From: Tolypeutes matacus
Lineage: Eukaryota > Chordata > Mammalia > Cingulata > Chlamyphoridae
Length of the DNA stretch: 64,000 nt
Assembly: GCA_026826555.1 (NCBI GenBank)
Contig: JAKSZT010054570.1
Coordinates: 3,168,959-3,232,958, forward strand
Reading direction: 5' to 3'
In this document: piece by piece, positions 31,690 to 43,837 of the stretch
How the letters are laid out: every line of letters starts with the position of its first letter
How positions within the stretch are numbered: position 1 is the first letter of the stretch
Notes under the pieces: generated by a model
What the model was told of the DNA's origin: nothing
Databases searched by the model: none
What the model saw: the letters and a program-made list of their open reading frames with translations, nothing else
Made by a program: the position numbers and the translations under genes

Positions 31690-32464
31690 AAGAAAGGAAA
31701 CATCTGAGAATTGACAAGACATTTTTTGAAAATTTCATAAAGGGAAAATGATAAGGGATCTTCCTTTTGAGACAGTAAAACTTTTTATAAAGTTTCTATC
31801 TACTCAAAACAGTTCGGCACTGTCATGGAAATAGACAAATAAATCGATGGGCTCAAATAATCTAGGAAAATACCAAAATACATATGATAGAGGCATTTTC
31901 GTAAAGAGTACTGGTATAATTGGCTATTCATTTGAAAGAAAACAAAATTAGTGTCCCTACCGTATCCATTATAAAAAAATGAATGCACCTAATGAATACA
32001 TTTTAAAAGATATTCAACTTCACAAAAACAAGTTTAAAAATATACTATCAAGCCATTTCCCATTAGGATGCACTATTTGCCTAGTACTAGCAGAGAGTCA
32101 GAACTGGCATCTCAAAAAAATGTTGATGGGAATGTGAACTGCTATTAACTTTTTGGAAAATAATCTGACAATACTCTTGACCTAGCAGTAACTTTTAGGA
32201 ATCAACAGAAATAAGAGCATCAGTATGTAAGGAAATAGGAATAAATGTATTTATTGCAGAATTGTTTGTGGTGGCAGCAAAGCAGGAAATAACCTGAAGG
32301 TCCAGCAAAACGGAAATAATAAAAAATCTCATGGAACATACATCCAACGGATAATGAGTCTTCTTAATATATGGATAATGAGTCTTCTTAATATATAGAA
32401 AGTGAGTCAGATCTATATTTCCTGACCTGGAAAGATGTCCATGATAGGTTAAATGGATTTTAAA
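31690..32464 (+). mobile_element. Old L1 3' region, forward
   Basis: AAGATATTCAACTTCACAAA, TTGATGGGAATGTGAACTGC, TGCAGAATTGTTTGTGGTGG and ACCTGAAGGTCCAGCAAAAC are late ORF2/3' UTR landmarks. A 25-bp unit GGATAATGAGTCTTCTTAAT is tandemly doubled at about 32339-32388. No frame is intact. Confidence 0.75.
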
Positions 32465-33062
32465 AAAATCAAGTTGCTAAGTAATGTATGTAACATGACC
32501 GATCTTTTTTTTTTTTAAAGCAAATAGAAAGCAAAAGCAGCTGCTCCACACGTTTGGCTTGTGCAAATATTGAGACAGGTATGGAAGATACACTACCTTC
32601 TTAACATCAGTCACCTGAGAATGCTGACAGGAGGCTCAGTGAAGACAGTAACTTTTTCTTTCTACATCCCTAATATTACTTGATTTGTTACAAAGCACAA
32701 AAATTACCTTTCTGGTTGCTTTTACAGCTAATGAATTATAGGGGGAAAAGGATGAAGCAGTGTCTCTCATGGTACAGAAAAGCCTGGCTCTTCCCTCAGC
32801 CTATTTTAAAGTTTCTCTCTCCCAGGTGAAGGTAAGTTCTCACTTCATTTGTGCCTTTCCCAATGGCAAGACAACGCGATTCAGAGTGACACACTTCTTG
32901 GTTTCTTTCCTTATGAATATAAACCTATTTACAAAATTTGCTATGGGGTGAAAAAGAGACTCCTGTTAATACACAGCTTCTATAAAGGAAGAACATTTTA
33001 CTCCCACAAGCTTATTGTGAACATTTGAGAAACATGGAGAATGCTGGAAGTAAAAACACCTC
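32465..33062. other. Unassigned intronic sequence
   Basis: A T-run lies at 32505-32515. Nothing else recognised. Confidence 0.4.
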
Positions 33063-33290
33063 ATTCTTTCATTCAACAAGTGTTAACCGAATATGACCTG
33101 GCCTTGTTCGAGTGGCTGAAGATACAGCAGTAAAGAAAAGGGAAAAAGCCTAAAGGTAATAAATGCTGCACAAAATTATGCTGAGTAAGGAAGTGGGGGC
33201 AGTAATATTAGGTAAGAATATCAGGGACAAGACAAATCTCAACTGTGGCTGGCAAAGAATGTCAATGCTTTAATCATGAGGTACAGGGTC
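33063..33290 (-). repeat. L2 LINE fragment, reverse
   Basis: CTTTCATTCAACAAGTGTTA, GGCCTTGTTCGAGTGGCTGA, AGATACAGCAGTAAAGAAAA and AATGCTGCACAAAATTATG match the reversed L2 end. Confidence 0.6.
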
Positions 33291-33448
33291 TCCCTGCTTA
33301 AGAGAAAGTTAAATCACGGAAGGATTTTGATAAGTCGAAATAATCACCTGCCAAAAAGGACCTAGATCCCCCTTAATTTGTAAATGTGCATTCATAATAT
33401 TTTTTTATAAAGAGTTACGTCTTTTGACAATATCACTCATTCTTTTTT

Positions 33449-34054
33449 CTTTTTTAAAGACTTATTTTATTTATTTAGCTCTCCCCATCCCCTCGTTGTT
33501 TGCACTTGCTGTGTATGTTCGTCTTTATTTCTTTTAGGAGGCACAGAAACCGAACCTGGGACTTCCAATGTGGGATGGAGGCACCTAATTGCTTAAACCA
33601 CCTCCATTCTCTGCTTTGTTATGTTTTTCCTCTTGTATCTCTTGTTGAGTCATCTTGTCACGTCAGCTCGCCTCGCCTGCCCGTCGCTCCAGCTTGGCAT
33701 CCTGCTCACCCCTTTAGGAGGCACCGGGAACCTCTGCTCCCTGCTTTGTTGTGTCTCTCATTATGTTTTTCTTCTTGTGTCTCTTTTTGCATCATCCTGT
33801 TGTGTCAGCTTGCTGTGCCTGCCTGTTATGCCAGCTTGGCATCCTGCTCGTCCTCTTTATGAGGCACCAGGAACCTCTGCTCCCTGCTTTGTTGTGTCTC
33901 TCATTATGTTTTTCTTCTTGTGTCTCTTGTTGCATCATCTTGTTATACCTGCCTGTTGCGCCAGTTCGCTGTCTTCTGTAGGAGGCACTAGGAACCAAAC
34001 CAGGGACTTCCCATTTGGCAGGAGCCCAATTGCTTGAGACACATCCGCTTCCCT
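33449..34054 (-). mobile_element. DAS SINE with tandemly expanded linker, reverse
   Basis: A 606-bp insertion is flanked by ACTCATTCTT (33435-33444 and 34055-34064). Inside, a unit starting near CCTCTGCTCCCTGCTTTGTT recurs at 33731 and 33874 (143-bp period). A related, earlier unit lies about 130 bp before the first. Two full heads remain at the ends, while the internal copies keep only GGAGGCACCGGGAACC-type B-box stubs. Open frames of 76-138 codons here are translations of the repeat. Confidence 0.9.
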
Positions 34055-34064
34055 ACTCATTCTT

Positions 34065-34085
34065 TTTTTTTTTTTTTTTAATTTG
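34065..34085 (-). mobile_element. 21-bp oligo(T) insertion with target duplication
   Basis: Fifteen T plus AATTTG lie between two exact copies of CCCTACTCATTCTT (34051-34064 and 34086-34099). The CCC of the first copy belongs to the SINE end, so this event came after the SINE. It looks like an insertion of little more than a poly(A) tail. Replication slippage is the alternative. Confidence 0.6.
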
Positions 34086-34099
34086 CCCTACTCATTCTT

Positions 34100-35517
34100 A
34101 TTTCATTTTTTATGCTTCACTTTTGATACTTTAAAAGTTCTTTATTAATTCCGTTAATCACAAAAATTTCTAGGACATGTACTTTGTGTAGGAGACTAAG
34201 ACTCAGAATACATATTCCAAATCTTGGCCCATGGGTAAGCACTGGGCCTGAGCTAGGACAGATTAATTAAATATTCAGTTCCAGGGCTTTCGATGGAACC
34301 ACTTAGCTGATGGGACAAGGGCCCCAAAGCTGGGGCCCAGGCAAGCAGTACTCGGGGTGGGGTGAGATGGAATCGGTGAATGGGGGACACAGTGTGCCGT
34401 TTGCTAGACACGCAGTTGCTAATGGCACCAAGAATGGAAGCCACCATTTGGCAAACTCCTCAAACACTTTATTCTTTACTACAGATGGGAAGTCTGCTCT
34501 CAGTAAAGGGAATACTGATGGCTCACGGCCTTTATAAAAGTCTTCCTTGGCCCATGTGGGCTATGGGCGTGCTAATAATAAGCACCAGAATCCCAGAGTT
34601 AACCAAGCGCCTCTGCTGAAGGGTGGGAATAGCTGGGACAAAGGGAGATTAGAAAGAAAGGAATGAGTTCTATTGAGTTCTACCGCAGTGTGCTAATGTG
34701 GCGATAATTATGATTCCTGGTCTTCATCCTATCTGATTAGAGGACCAAAGAAAGAAAAGAATTTAGAGATCATCTTACTTATTTTCATGGAATGTCTGTA
34801 AAACAGAGAAAGGGCATAGCATTCTTCTATTTATATTTGAGAAAATAAAAGACTATGAGTTGGGAGAAGATTTAGGCTACCTGTCTCCTAGGAGAGTTAT
34901 ATCCACCTATCCCAGAAGTGAACATGATGTGACCAATTAAATTTTACTTCCATTTATTTCAAGGATGAGGTTTGGAAACTATTCATAAATAGTGAGACGG
35001 AGGTCCTCAGAGGTATGGTCTACCTCTCAGATTCCCCTTGAAAGAATTTTGGAATATTTTTTTTTCCATTCATAAAACTTTTATTTCTCTTACATCAACT
35101 TAATACATGTGTTCTTAACAAGTATGCTTGGATTGTTCATCAGAATTTTGGAATATTGTGAAGGGAAAACCTTCATCCACCCTAGAAACCAGACCAAAGC
35201 ACTTTCCACATACCAGGGCCTAAAGATATTCCTATTAGATCCAGTGCAAAAGAAGAAGAAGGCAAGAAACCAACTCAGAATTTGTTCTCCAGAGAGAATA
35301 CAGTGTCCTCAGAAAGTTGAAAGACCCCTAGCAAAAGCCAAGTCTCAAAAGAAAGGCTCCCAGCTGGCTTGGAGGGTTGAAAAAGCAGGAGAGAAGTGAG
35401 CCTTGGGGCACTCTTCTTCACTCCTGAAGGCCCTGCAGATCACCACCAGTGAGCAGGAGCCTAGGGCCACCCTGGGCTCCCTGTGCTGGGTGCTGAGAGA
35501 AGCAAGGTAACTATGCA
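34100..35517. other. Unassigned intronic sequence
   Basis: Purine-rich, with several overlapping frames below 100 codons and no domain. The 96-codon frame at 35109-35399 is Lys-rich and shows no family signature. A T-run lies at about 35057-35066. Confidence 0.4.
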
Positions 35518-35712
35518 GTCAGGTTATTCTCACTTGGAATCCCAGCTCCACCACCTACTAGCTCTGGGACCCTAGGCAAGTTACTAACCTTCTCTGAGCC
35601 TCCGTTTTCTCTTCTGCCTACCTGGATAATAACAGCGTGTTTTGCACAGGATTGCTGTGAGGATTAAATGAGAAGAGAATGTAAAGTGCTTAGCATGGTT
35701 ACCTATGTGTGC
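35518..35712 (+). repeat. MIR SINE, forward, nearly full length
   Basis: AATCCCAGCTCCACCACCTA, CTAGGCAAGTTACTAACCTT, CTCTGAGCCTCCGTTTTCTC and GCTGTGAGGATTAAATGAGA are consecutive MIR blocks. It is the best-preserved MIR in the window. Confidence 0.88.
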
Positions 35713-35715
35713 TCA

Positions 35716-35775
35716 AGTGACGACGATGACAATGATGATGATGACGACAGTGGTGGAGAAGATGATGATCAGTAG
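35716..35775. repeat. Imperfect (GAT/GAC)n tract
   Basis: Trinucleotide units of GAT and GAC fill about 60 bp directly after the MIR tail, with a GTGGTGGAGAA interruption. Confidence 0.85.
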
Positions 35776-35779
35776 TGGA

Positions 35780-35995
35780 AACGCAATTTAAGATTTGGCA
35801 AAATGTAGTTAAAGCTTTTAAAATCTTCTTATTCTTTGGATCTAGTAATTCCACTTATTAGAAATACTCCTTTGGAAACAAATGCACATGAGGGTTTAAA
35901 CATAAAGTTTAGCTTTAATTGGGAAAAAAACAAGCCTAACCTAATGAAAGCGGATGTTTTAAAAGTAACTAAAGAAATAAAGTAAGATAGGTAGA
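35780..35995 (+). mobile_element. L1-type fragment, forward
   Basis: GATCTAGTAATTCCACTTAT, then AGAAATACTCCTTTGGAAAC and AAATGCACATGAGGGTTTAA, is a common late L1 motif order (CAGCAATTCCAC... in the consensus). Confidence 0.5.
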
Positions 35996-36399
35996 TTGGC
36001 CCCAATTATGGGTAGTCTGGAGAGGCAGGTTGTCAAGTTTGGATATAATGTGCCAAGATATAGGGAAATTTGAAAGGCTGGATAAATGAATGGCATCCCT
36101 ACACCTACCACACTGCCAGATAACAAGCTCTGCTCCACTTCCACAGGAAACAAGAAGTTTATCATCTCTAAAAATTGTATGGGAGATGTTCTAGACTCAG
36201 AGACTCCAGGCAAGGGAGAGGTGATAGAGTGAAAACAGGATGAAGGTGTTTGCATCTTAGGTTGTGTTAATGATCCCGACCCTCTTTTCCTACTCAAGTC
36301 CAACAAGCAGCCTGGCTTGTTCTGCCTAAGCTTTGATATGAGAAAATATCTGCTTGAAGAATCTGAACAGCCCCAGAGAAAGATCTATAGATAGAGGCA
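35996..36399. other. Unassigned intronic sequence
   Basis: A 115-codon minus-strand frame (35959-36306) shows no recognised domain. Nothing else seen. Confidence 0.35.
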
Positions 36400-37480
36400 T
36401 TTGAAAGTCTCAAAAAGCTAGTCCAGAGTGAAGTCCACCAGTGATACAGAGCATCCAATCATCTTTTACAATCTCATTCTCATATATGAACAAACAGCCA
36501 CGAATCAGCAAACATTTGGGGAAATTCTCCAACATGAAAGACTACAGCATAAAACAAACAAGGCAGAGAGGTAGTGAAAATATCAGAAGAAAATTTTTAA
36601 AAACTATCATTGATACCTCAGAAAAATAAGCTGCAATATTGTGTCTGCAAAACAAATAGGACAATAGAAAAAGAGATGAAAATTAGAGGAAGATCAATCC
36701 AAAAGTCCAGCATGTATGAGAAATTTCAGAAAGAACACAGATTAAAATAGCTAAGAAGGAAATATCAAAGAAATGATATAAGAAAATTTCCAAGAAGTAA
36801 AGAGCATGACTTTCCAAAGTAAATGGACACCTAGCACAAATAATTGAAAGAAGACTAAACCAAGACATTGCATTATGAAATTTCAGAACAGAAATAAAGA
36901 GAAGATTCTAAAACCTTCCAAAAAAAAACCTAGTTACATTTGAAGGGGTTGGAGATTCAGAAAGGTTGTGAACTTCTCAACAGAAAACATGAAAACTAGA
37001 AGAAAATGGGCTACTGCACACACAACTCTGATAAAAAATAACTTTCAACTTAGAATTATACATGCAATCAAACTATCAGTCAAGAGGAAGGGTAAAATAA
37101 ATATATTTCCAGACACATAAGGTTGCAAAAAGGTTATCTTGCAACCTTTTCTCAAGAAGCTATTGCAGGATGTGATCCAGAAAAAATATGTCAGTAAACC
37201 AAGAAAGAGGAAGACATTATCCAGCACAGGGGAATGGCAAAGGGATGTCCCTAGATGATGGGGGGAAGGAAGCCTCAGGTGACAGCTATGGCCAGACCTA
37301 AACCACACAAGATTAAAGCTGGAGGAAAATGACTTTGTGAGTGCGGTCTTTAAAACAAACAAAAACAAACAAACAAAAACCCTTGCAAGTGGCAGATTAC
37401 CTGACAAGATGCATTGGAGGATGTTGAAAGAATTACCCATAATAAAAAAGAAAACTAAGCTAATGAAAAAACAAAGCAAC
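36400..37480 (+). mobile_element. HAL1-like (half-L1) or L1 ORF1-region copy, forward
   Basis: The A-rich coding-like text ends with AACTTAGAATTATACATGCA, CAAACTATCAGTCAAGAGGA and AATATATTTCCAGACACATA, a block order I associate with HAL1/ORF1-only LINEs. All frames contain stops. A 10-bp inverted repeat lies at 37119-37148. An ordinary L1 5' region is the alternative. Confidence 0.55.
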
Positions 37481-38871
37481 TATTAACTCCAGGAAAAAAA
37501 GAAATTGTGCAAGGAAGGAATCATAGTAATAATACATATTTTATTCAACAGAGGATAATATTTTTATAGTCATAACAATGTACATACTGAATATGATTTT
37601 TTTTTAATTGTATGAGGAGAGGAGGAGTGGGCAAGTTGGAGAGGTAGTAGTCATCTGCCAATAGGTAATGGAAGTCAACAAAAAAATGCTGAAAACCGAT
37701 GGATCAAGAGAGCAGTAGAAGTGCATTATTTAGAATTAGGAAACATGGATACCAAAATAACCCACTAAAAGTAGAAACGTGACTGCTTCTATGGAGTGGG
37801 ATCTGGGTAAGAAGGAGTGTGGAAGAGACACTACCTGTTACATTATAAGCCCTTTAGCAGCCTTCAATTTTTTGAAAATATAGGCACATTTTACTTATAT
37901 GAAAATAACTGTTTTCTTAATTACCCAAACTTCAAGGTCTTGCCGTCTGTGTTCTCTTCATGGAAACTTCCCTTTTGCTCAGCCTTCAAGAGTCTCCTCA
38001 GAAAAACTACAGCGCTTCTGATAGTACCTCACGACAGTCCTCACTGTGATGAAATGGTTAATGTTTTCTTCCTTGTTAGAAGAAAACTGGAAAGTGACGT
38101 CGTCTGAGTTAGGTTATCGTCTTCTCTAGCATTTTCCACTGCCCCCAGCACAAGCCTGATGCATTTATAAACTCCATTTGAGGGATTTAAAGCATCCTCC
38201 ACATCAGGGACTAGGAGTGTCTCCATAACCACCACTAAAGTTTCATCAGCAACCCTCCCGTGTACCAGTCCAGCTTTCCCTGGATCACGGCAGGATCACG
38301 GCTTCACGGAGAGCCCCTGCAGAGATAAGAGGCTTCAGCAGCACTCTGAGCATACAAGTGGCTGGGGCAGATCACATGTGGGGTATCGTGCCAGAAGCCA
38401 AACTCTGTAGCCGCTAACCACGTCTGTTCTCTGCCACCCAGTGCCACTGCAGTCACAGAAGGCGTTACAGTCACCCACCTACCTGAGGTGGCTCTGGCAT
38501 GCTATTCTCCATTCCTCTGAAACTGGGCACGAGGTTCCCTGACAGTTAATCAGATCACAAAAATTCTGAGCAAACCTATAAGCGTATCACCTTCACAGAA
38601 GAAAAGACACACGAAACGTAGCTTGATACATCAAGTTCCAGAGACACCAGTTACCTAGGTCTGCATTTCCCAAACTGTTTATTCATGTCCCACCTATGTG
38701 ATGTCAGTTCTGCAGTATACGACTGAGAGATCATATTATTTCTTGGATGTTCTTTAAATGAACTCACTGTTTTTCTAATGCATAATTATTTTAAATGGAA
38801 ACTCTAGGTTATGGGAATTGGAAGGCCAGTACCACACTCCTTAAATAGAAGCAGAAGGTAATTATAACAAA
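37481..38871. other. Unassigned intronic sequence
   Basis: Nothing recognised. A 96-codon plus frame at 37817-38107 shows no domain. A doubled word GGATCACGGC occurs at about 38282-38301. Confidence 0.4.
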
Positions 38872-38885
38872 AAGAAGCACAACTT

Positions 38886-38971
38886 TCCTTTTTTTTTGGA
38901 GGTACCAGGGATTGAACCAGGGACCTTGTACATGCAGAGCTGGCGCTCAACCACTGAGCTACACCCACTCC
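38886..38971 (-). mobile_element. DAS SINE head, reverse
   Basis: T-run, GGAGGTACCAGGGATTGAAC, CATGCAGAGCTGGCGCTCAA, TGAGCTACACCCACTCC. Flanks AAGAAGCACAACTT (38872-38885) and AAGAAGCACAAACTT (38972-38986) are its target duplication. Confidence 0.93.
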
Positions 38972-38986
38972 AAGAAGCACAAACTT

Positions 38987-41900
38987 GATAGTTACAGTGG
39001 CCTCAAAACAGAGATTGCAAATGCTAGTAGGTGTTAAAGACATACTAGGACTCACCTAAGATTTTCTATTTGGTGAAGCCAGAGATACTGAAAGGGAATT
39101 TAAAAGAAATCGCTTCCTCCTTGTATGATCCAATGTAAAGTAATGTCTTGCACCATCTAAAATTGTCTTATGGCTCTCTGAAAACATTAACATGGACCAA
39201 TCCTTGCAAAAGACTGGCCTGGGCAATATATTCCCTCCCTGTCAACCTCAAGCCATTACCCTCAACCAACACTTCTCACCCAAGAAGCACCCAAGCTTGT
39301 TTCCTACAACCAGTAATATTCGATTTTGTTATCAGCTGGTACAGAAAGAACCAAAGCTCTCAAGTTAATCCCAACCATCAGGACAAATTCCATAAGGGCT
39401 GAGTCCAGTAAAACAATAGTGACTTAAACTGCTAACTTTGAGCACACCTTTTAAAGATGTGTATTTATTAAAGTGCTCCAGGAATCATCAATATAATTAC
39501 TTGTTGAAACACCAAATTGTTTTTAAAATCCCCAATTATATGAAATTATATTAATGTATATATGTTTGAAAAGAATTTGAAAAGAGTTTGAAAAGATTAA
39601 GAAAAAAAATCCGAGATTATTATTTTACACCATTTAATATAGAAATTACAATGAGCATTTTCCCTTTCCAAACTGAGAGAAGTGATATTAAAGTTAATAC
39701 TTGCCACTTATTATTGTCAACTCTTAAAAAAAAAAAAGGAAAATAGTGCTTTAATAAAATGGTCTTTTTTTATCTTAAAAAAAAAAATGTGCTGCAATGA
39801 TACACGCTGTAGTCAGAAACATTGTTGCCAGAAATAGAAATATACAGTCAAAGGGATTGAGTCCAGGTTGCAAATTGCTTTTCTGCCCTGCCTAGGAAGA
39901 GCAATTGCTTTCTTCCCAGCTTTGCCCTCCCAGGGAAACACTGTCTTCCCTCAAAATGAATTACCAACATTACACATCATACAAATCTCTACGGAGACCC
40001 CCTTACTCTGCACCTGATAATGGGCAATGTGCTAGGGCTCCAGAGGGTGGGGGTGGAAGAAGGAAGCCCTGCTACATTTCAAGAACCGAAAGTTCAGGGG
40101 AGAAGGACAATTGAACAATAAACTCTGATAAGGTGCTCAGGGCTCTGAGGACGGAAGCTCTAAATTCCATAGGAGTCCAAATGCAAGCAGTGCCTCCACC
40201 AGCTGCAAAGAACACTGCCCTCTCCATCCTCAGTTTGGTCTCTGCCACACAAAAGACCTTCCACCTGCATGCTGGACCTCTCTCTCACCAACCTCCAACA
40301 ATCCAGGACATGGGAGGAAAGAAACTTTCCCACCCCACCCACACACAGTGACTCTGTTTTGTTCAAAGCTCCTCTGTTCCCACAGAACAGGTCGACTGCA
40401 ATGTCACTCTAGCTTATCCATGTTGTAAAGCTGAAATCAAACTGGTCACCCAATTCCCCCATGCTTTTCAAACAGACACAAAGAGTCGAGTTGTACCATT
40501 GTTAGGCATTCCCTGAATTGGAGAACCACATCCCAAAGGTAGAGAGGATGACTCCCTCTCTGAAACAGGGTCCAGGATGCCCTCAGCTCAATGACCAGCA
40601 CCCTTTCCCATACCCCCTTGCACAGATTATGCCGCTTCCTTCAAAAGCCCAGTCTGGTGACACATGGAAGAATATGTCCACTTAGACTTATAGGAAGACT
40701 TTCATTCTAGTCAGTAGCTTGCTGTTGACAGGAGGAAATTTGCAGTTGGCCAGTTGGGGATACAAAGTTGGAGAAGCAACATTGGTTCTAGGCTCCCTCT
40801 TCTAGTCCTCTGTGCTGGGCCATTACCTCAGCCAAAGATTGCCTCTCCCGTGCCACAACCCAATGTCTTACTCATCTCTGTCCCCATCACATTTACACAG
40901 TGCATGGCTTGTGGAAGGTGAGCAACCAACCAACATTCACTGCATTGACATGACTCCACTTCCAGGTAATAAAAGAGAGGCTCTGAGCTAGCATTTAGGG
41001 CAGGCTTTATGGGAACAGTAGCCCTGAACCCCACCACATCAGTGAATGAGTAGCCAGGGGGGCTTACGAGTGACAGCATCTCATTGAGGGCTTTCCCCAA
41101 ACATCACTACAGTGAGAAGTACTCTGTATAATTAGAAATATTGACAGTATAGGTTATACGCATAGACGCTGAAGCAACGAAACCAACCGAAATCAGGAAC
41201 CACTGAATTCGATGGAACCTACGTTCAGGTATGAAATGCCAAGTCCCCTTTACAAGAGGTGCTGAGAAACGGCACGCCTTGCTCGGCCCCTGTATTACTT
41301 GACCCCAGGGCACATCCCCCTCAGAGGACAGACATGTCATCACTGATCATCCCTCTATATCCTCCCGTATATCAAACATCCAAGGTTAAAAATCAAAAGA
41401 GGAACAAGCAAAATTAAAGGAAGAATCGGTTCTCTAAAAGAGTGGAGGTGGGCTGGGAGCGGGGTGGTGGGATAACAACCTTGTAACAGGTTCCTTAATC
41501 AGGCCATTTACCTTACCGCTCTTTCTGGAAGTCTTAAAGAGGTCTCTGCCATGGCCATGGTAAGAAGCATAAAAAATCCCAGCTCCATCCCATTAATTTC
41601 CAAGAATAAATGTTTATGATGTCAGGATTAGAGGGATTATAATTCTGGAAAGGCGTTTAATTTGTGCTATTATTTTTCCCTGGAGTGCGGGGAAGTATTC
41701 ACAAAGAAAGTTTATCCCTCCCTGAAGGCGACTTGAAAGACATTTCTAATTAAGACCTGCCTGATGTAGCATGTGGAAAATGTAGATGCAATATCCCAAA
41801 CTAAAAAGTAAAAATGAGGTCTGTCTCCCAGGACTCCAGTTTCTCAAATTTTGAAAGCCTCCAGAAAAGAGGCTCTATAGATGCATAATACAAAGGAAAA

Positions 41901-42639
41901 GTTACAAATAGTTTCACCAGCCAGAAGCCAGCAGGGAAAGAACCTTGATTATCAGCTTTGTTTTGCTACATTCAAGCCTTTTTCCAGGCAGCTCCCAACT
42001 TTTGTGTGAAACAAACAACTGTGTCTAGGTGAGCAGAGCTTTGCACACCAGAGACACGCCAGGGTCACTGGCGAAACACACCCTCGGCTTTCCATAGTGC
42101 TCTTCCAATCCAGGCCGGAAACAGAGAGTCCACCCCCACCTCTTGGGTCCAGGCCCAATCCACAGGAAACTTGTCTCTTGATTAGACTCTCACTGAGCTC
42201 AGGGTTTAACTTTCCATCTTTCATTCCAACCCACTCATCTCGCCATTCGGCCAGGCCATCAACCAAGAGCAGGGTCAGCGGCCTTTTCATACAAACTCGC
42301 CCACCCACAAACATTGCGGAGAACCTGCAAAGCTCATGCAAAGAGTCAACGGTGCCTTGCTCCTGGAATCAAGGAATTATCCTTTACACCACCAGAGAAT
42401 ATTCTCTCAGCATCAGATTAATCCTTACTCAGGGTTTTGGCAGTCAAAATCGAGAAGTCAATTTGACAGAAGCAAAACAATTCAGACATTACCTACTTTG
42501 AATGACTTGGTCGTGGTCACATGGACACATCTGGATATTTCCTTTCAAAACAGACTAACTGAAATGGGATCCAGATGTTACACACACTTTTATATGCAGT
42601 CTCCATCCTGGGTGTTACCTACGTAATGAAGACTTACTT
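38987..42639. other. Longest repeat-poor interval of intron 1 (3.65 kb)
   Basis: No SINE, LINE 3' end or LTR was recognised. There is a short tandem TTTGAAAAGA tract at about 39567-39598, and A-runs at 39725-39738 and 39778-39787. Frames of up to 134 codons at 41952-42501 overlap on opposite strands and have no domain. GC content rises around 41950-42350. Confidence 0.5.
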
Positions 42640-42800
42640 TGACTTTTTAATGTATTTCTTATTCCTCCTTCTAGAATTTAAGTTCCCCCAGGCCTGGCAC
42701 AGAAATACTTGTCCATTGTACTTAGCATAAACTGGCTCACAGTTCATTTGTCTCTAAATGATGGTCCAATAAATGAAACAGAATAAATGAATACAATGAA
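42640..42800 (+). repeat. L2 3' end, forward, diverged
   Basis: TTCTAGAATTTAAGTTCCCC, CAGGCCTGGCACAGAAATAC and AATAAATGAAACAGAATAAA are in L2 order. Confidence 0.5.
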
Positions 42801-43010
42801 GAGGGTCTGAATGTACTAGATCAAACACCAATCAATGTTCAAGGTTATATGATGGATTTAGATTTGGCAAATCTTGATCCTCTAACTAAGAGAATTCATA
42901 AAACTAATAGATTTTTTTTTAAATAGCTGGTTATTTCTATTTGAATGGTTCTTTACATCGGAGTCTTTTTTTTTAAGTTAGTAGATGATAAAATATGTAC
43001 ATAGCATTTT

Positions 43011-43764
43011 TTAAAATATTTTTTTATTTTTTAAAAGATACTTAGATTACACAAATGTTACACAAAAAATATAGGGATTCCCATGTGCCCCACTCCCCAC
43101 ACCTCCCACACCCTCTCACATAAATGACACCTTTCATTGGTGTGGCACATTCATTGCAATTGATAAATGCATCCTGGGGCATTGCCATTGAGCATGGACG
43201 AGATTTCACCTTGTAGTTTCCATTCTCTCCCATACAATTCTGCATGCTATGGGAAGATATATAATGACCTATATCTGTCATCGCAATACCATTTAGGACT
43301 ATACCCAAGTCCAAAAAAGAAAGCCCCCGCATTACACCTGTCTTTCCCTCCTCTTGCCCTCAGAGCCTCCAGCGGCCACTGCCCCCATATCAATGCTGTA
43401 ATTTCTTCCATTGCTAGAATCACAATAAGTCCATAGTAGAATACCAGTAAGTCCACTCTAGTCCAGAGTTCATGCCCCAGTCCTGAGGATTCTGGGATGG
43501 TGATGTCTACTCCACCTCTGAGAGGGGGCTTCGATCCCATACAGCCTATGGATGGAACTCTCTTGCTTGCAGTTGTAGACTCTCTCGTTTCCTAGGTATG
43601 ATGGTTGTCCATCCTCACCTCCTTGTTAGATGTCCTGGATGAGTCCAACGAATTGGAGAGTAGGTGTTGCAACTCCGCTGAAGTTCAGGGCCCAGCTGGC
43701 ACATGGACAGTTCAAAGCTTCCAGTCTCTTGGACGTACACAACCAACTCCAGCACCGAGTATAG
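43011..43764 (-). mobile_element. Xenarthran L1-type 3' UTR copy (module A), reverse
   Basis: Begins with the T/A-rich end and AAAAGATACTTAGATTACAC, then AAGAAAGCCCCCGCATTACA and TAGGTGTTGCAACTCCGCTG, in the same order as 14463-15390. The flanks TATGTACATAGCATTTT (42994-43010) and TATGTACATAGTATTTT (43765-43781) agree at 16 of 17 bases. Confidence 0.8.
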
Positions 43765-43837
43765 TATGTACATAGTATTTTATATTACAGAAATTCTAAC
43801 CATTCTTGAAGACCCAACTGAAATGATTGCTAACATT

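Noticed and set aside
33500..34037. Cys/Leu/Ser-rich frames of 76-138 codons, looking like secreted proteins
   Set aside because: They are translations of the reversed, expanded DAS SINE. The repeated GGTGN and HQEP blocks are the tRNA-like B-box region.
41952..42501. Overlapping 129- and 134-codon frames on opposite strands, possible gene
   Set aside because: No domain, no splice structure and no start context. GC-rich intronic DNA gives such frames by chance.
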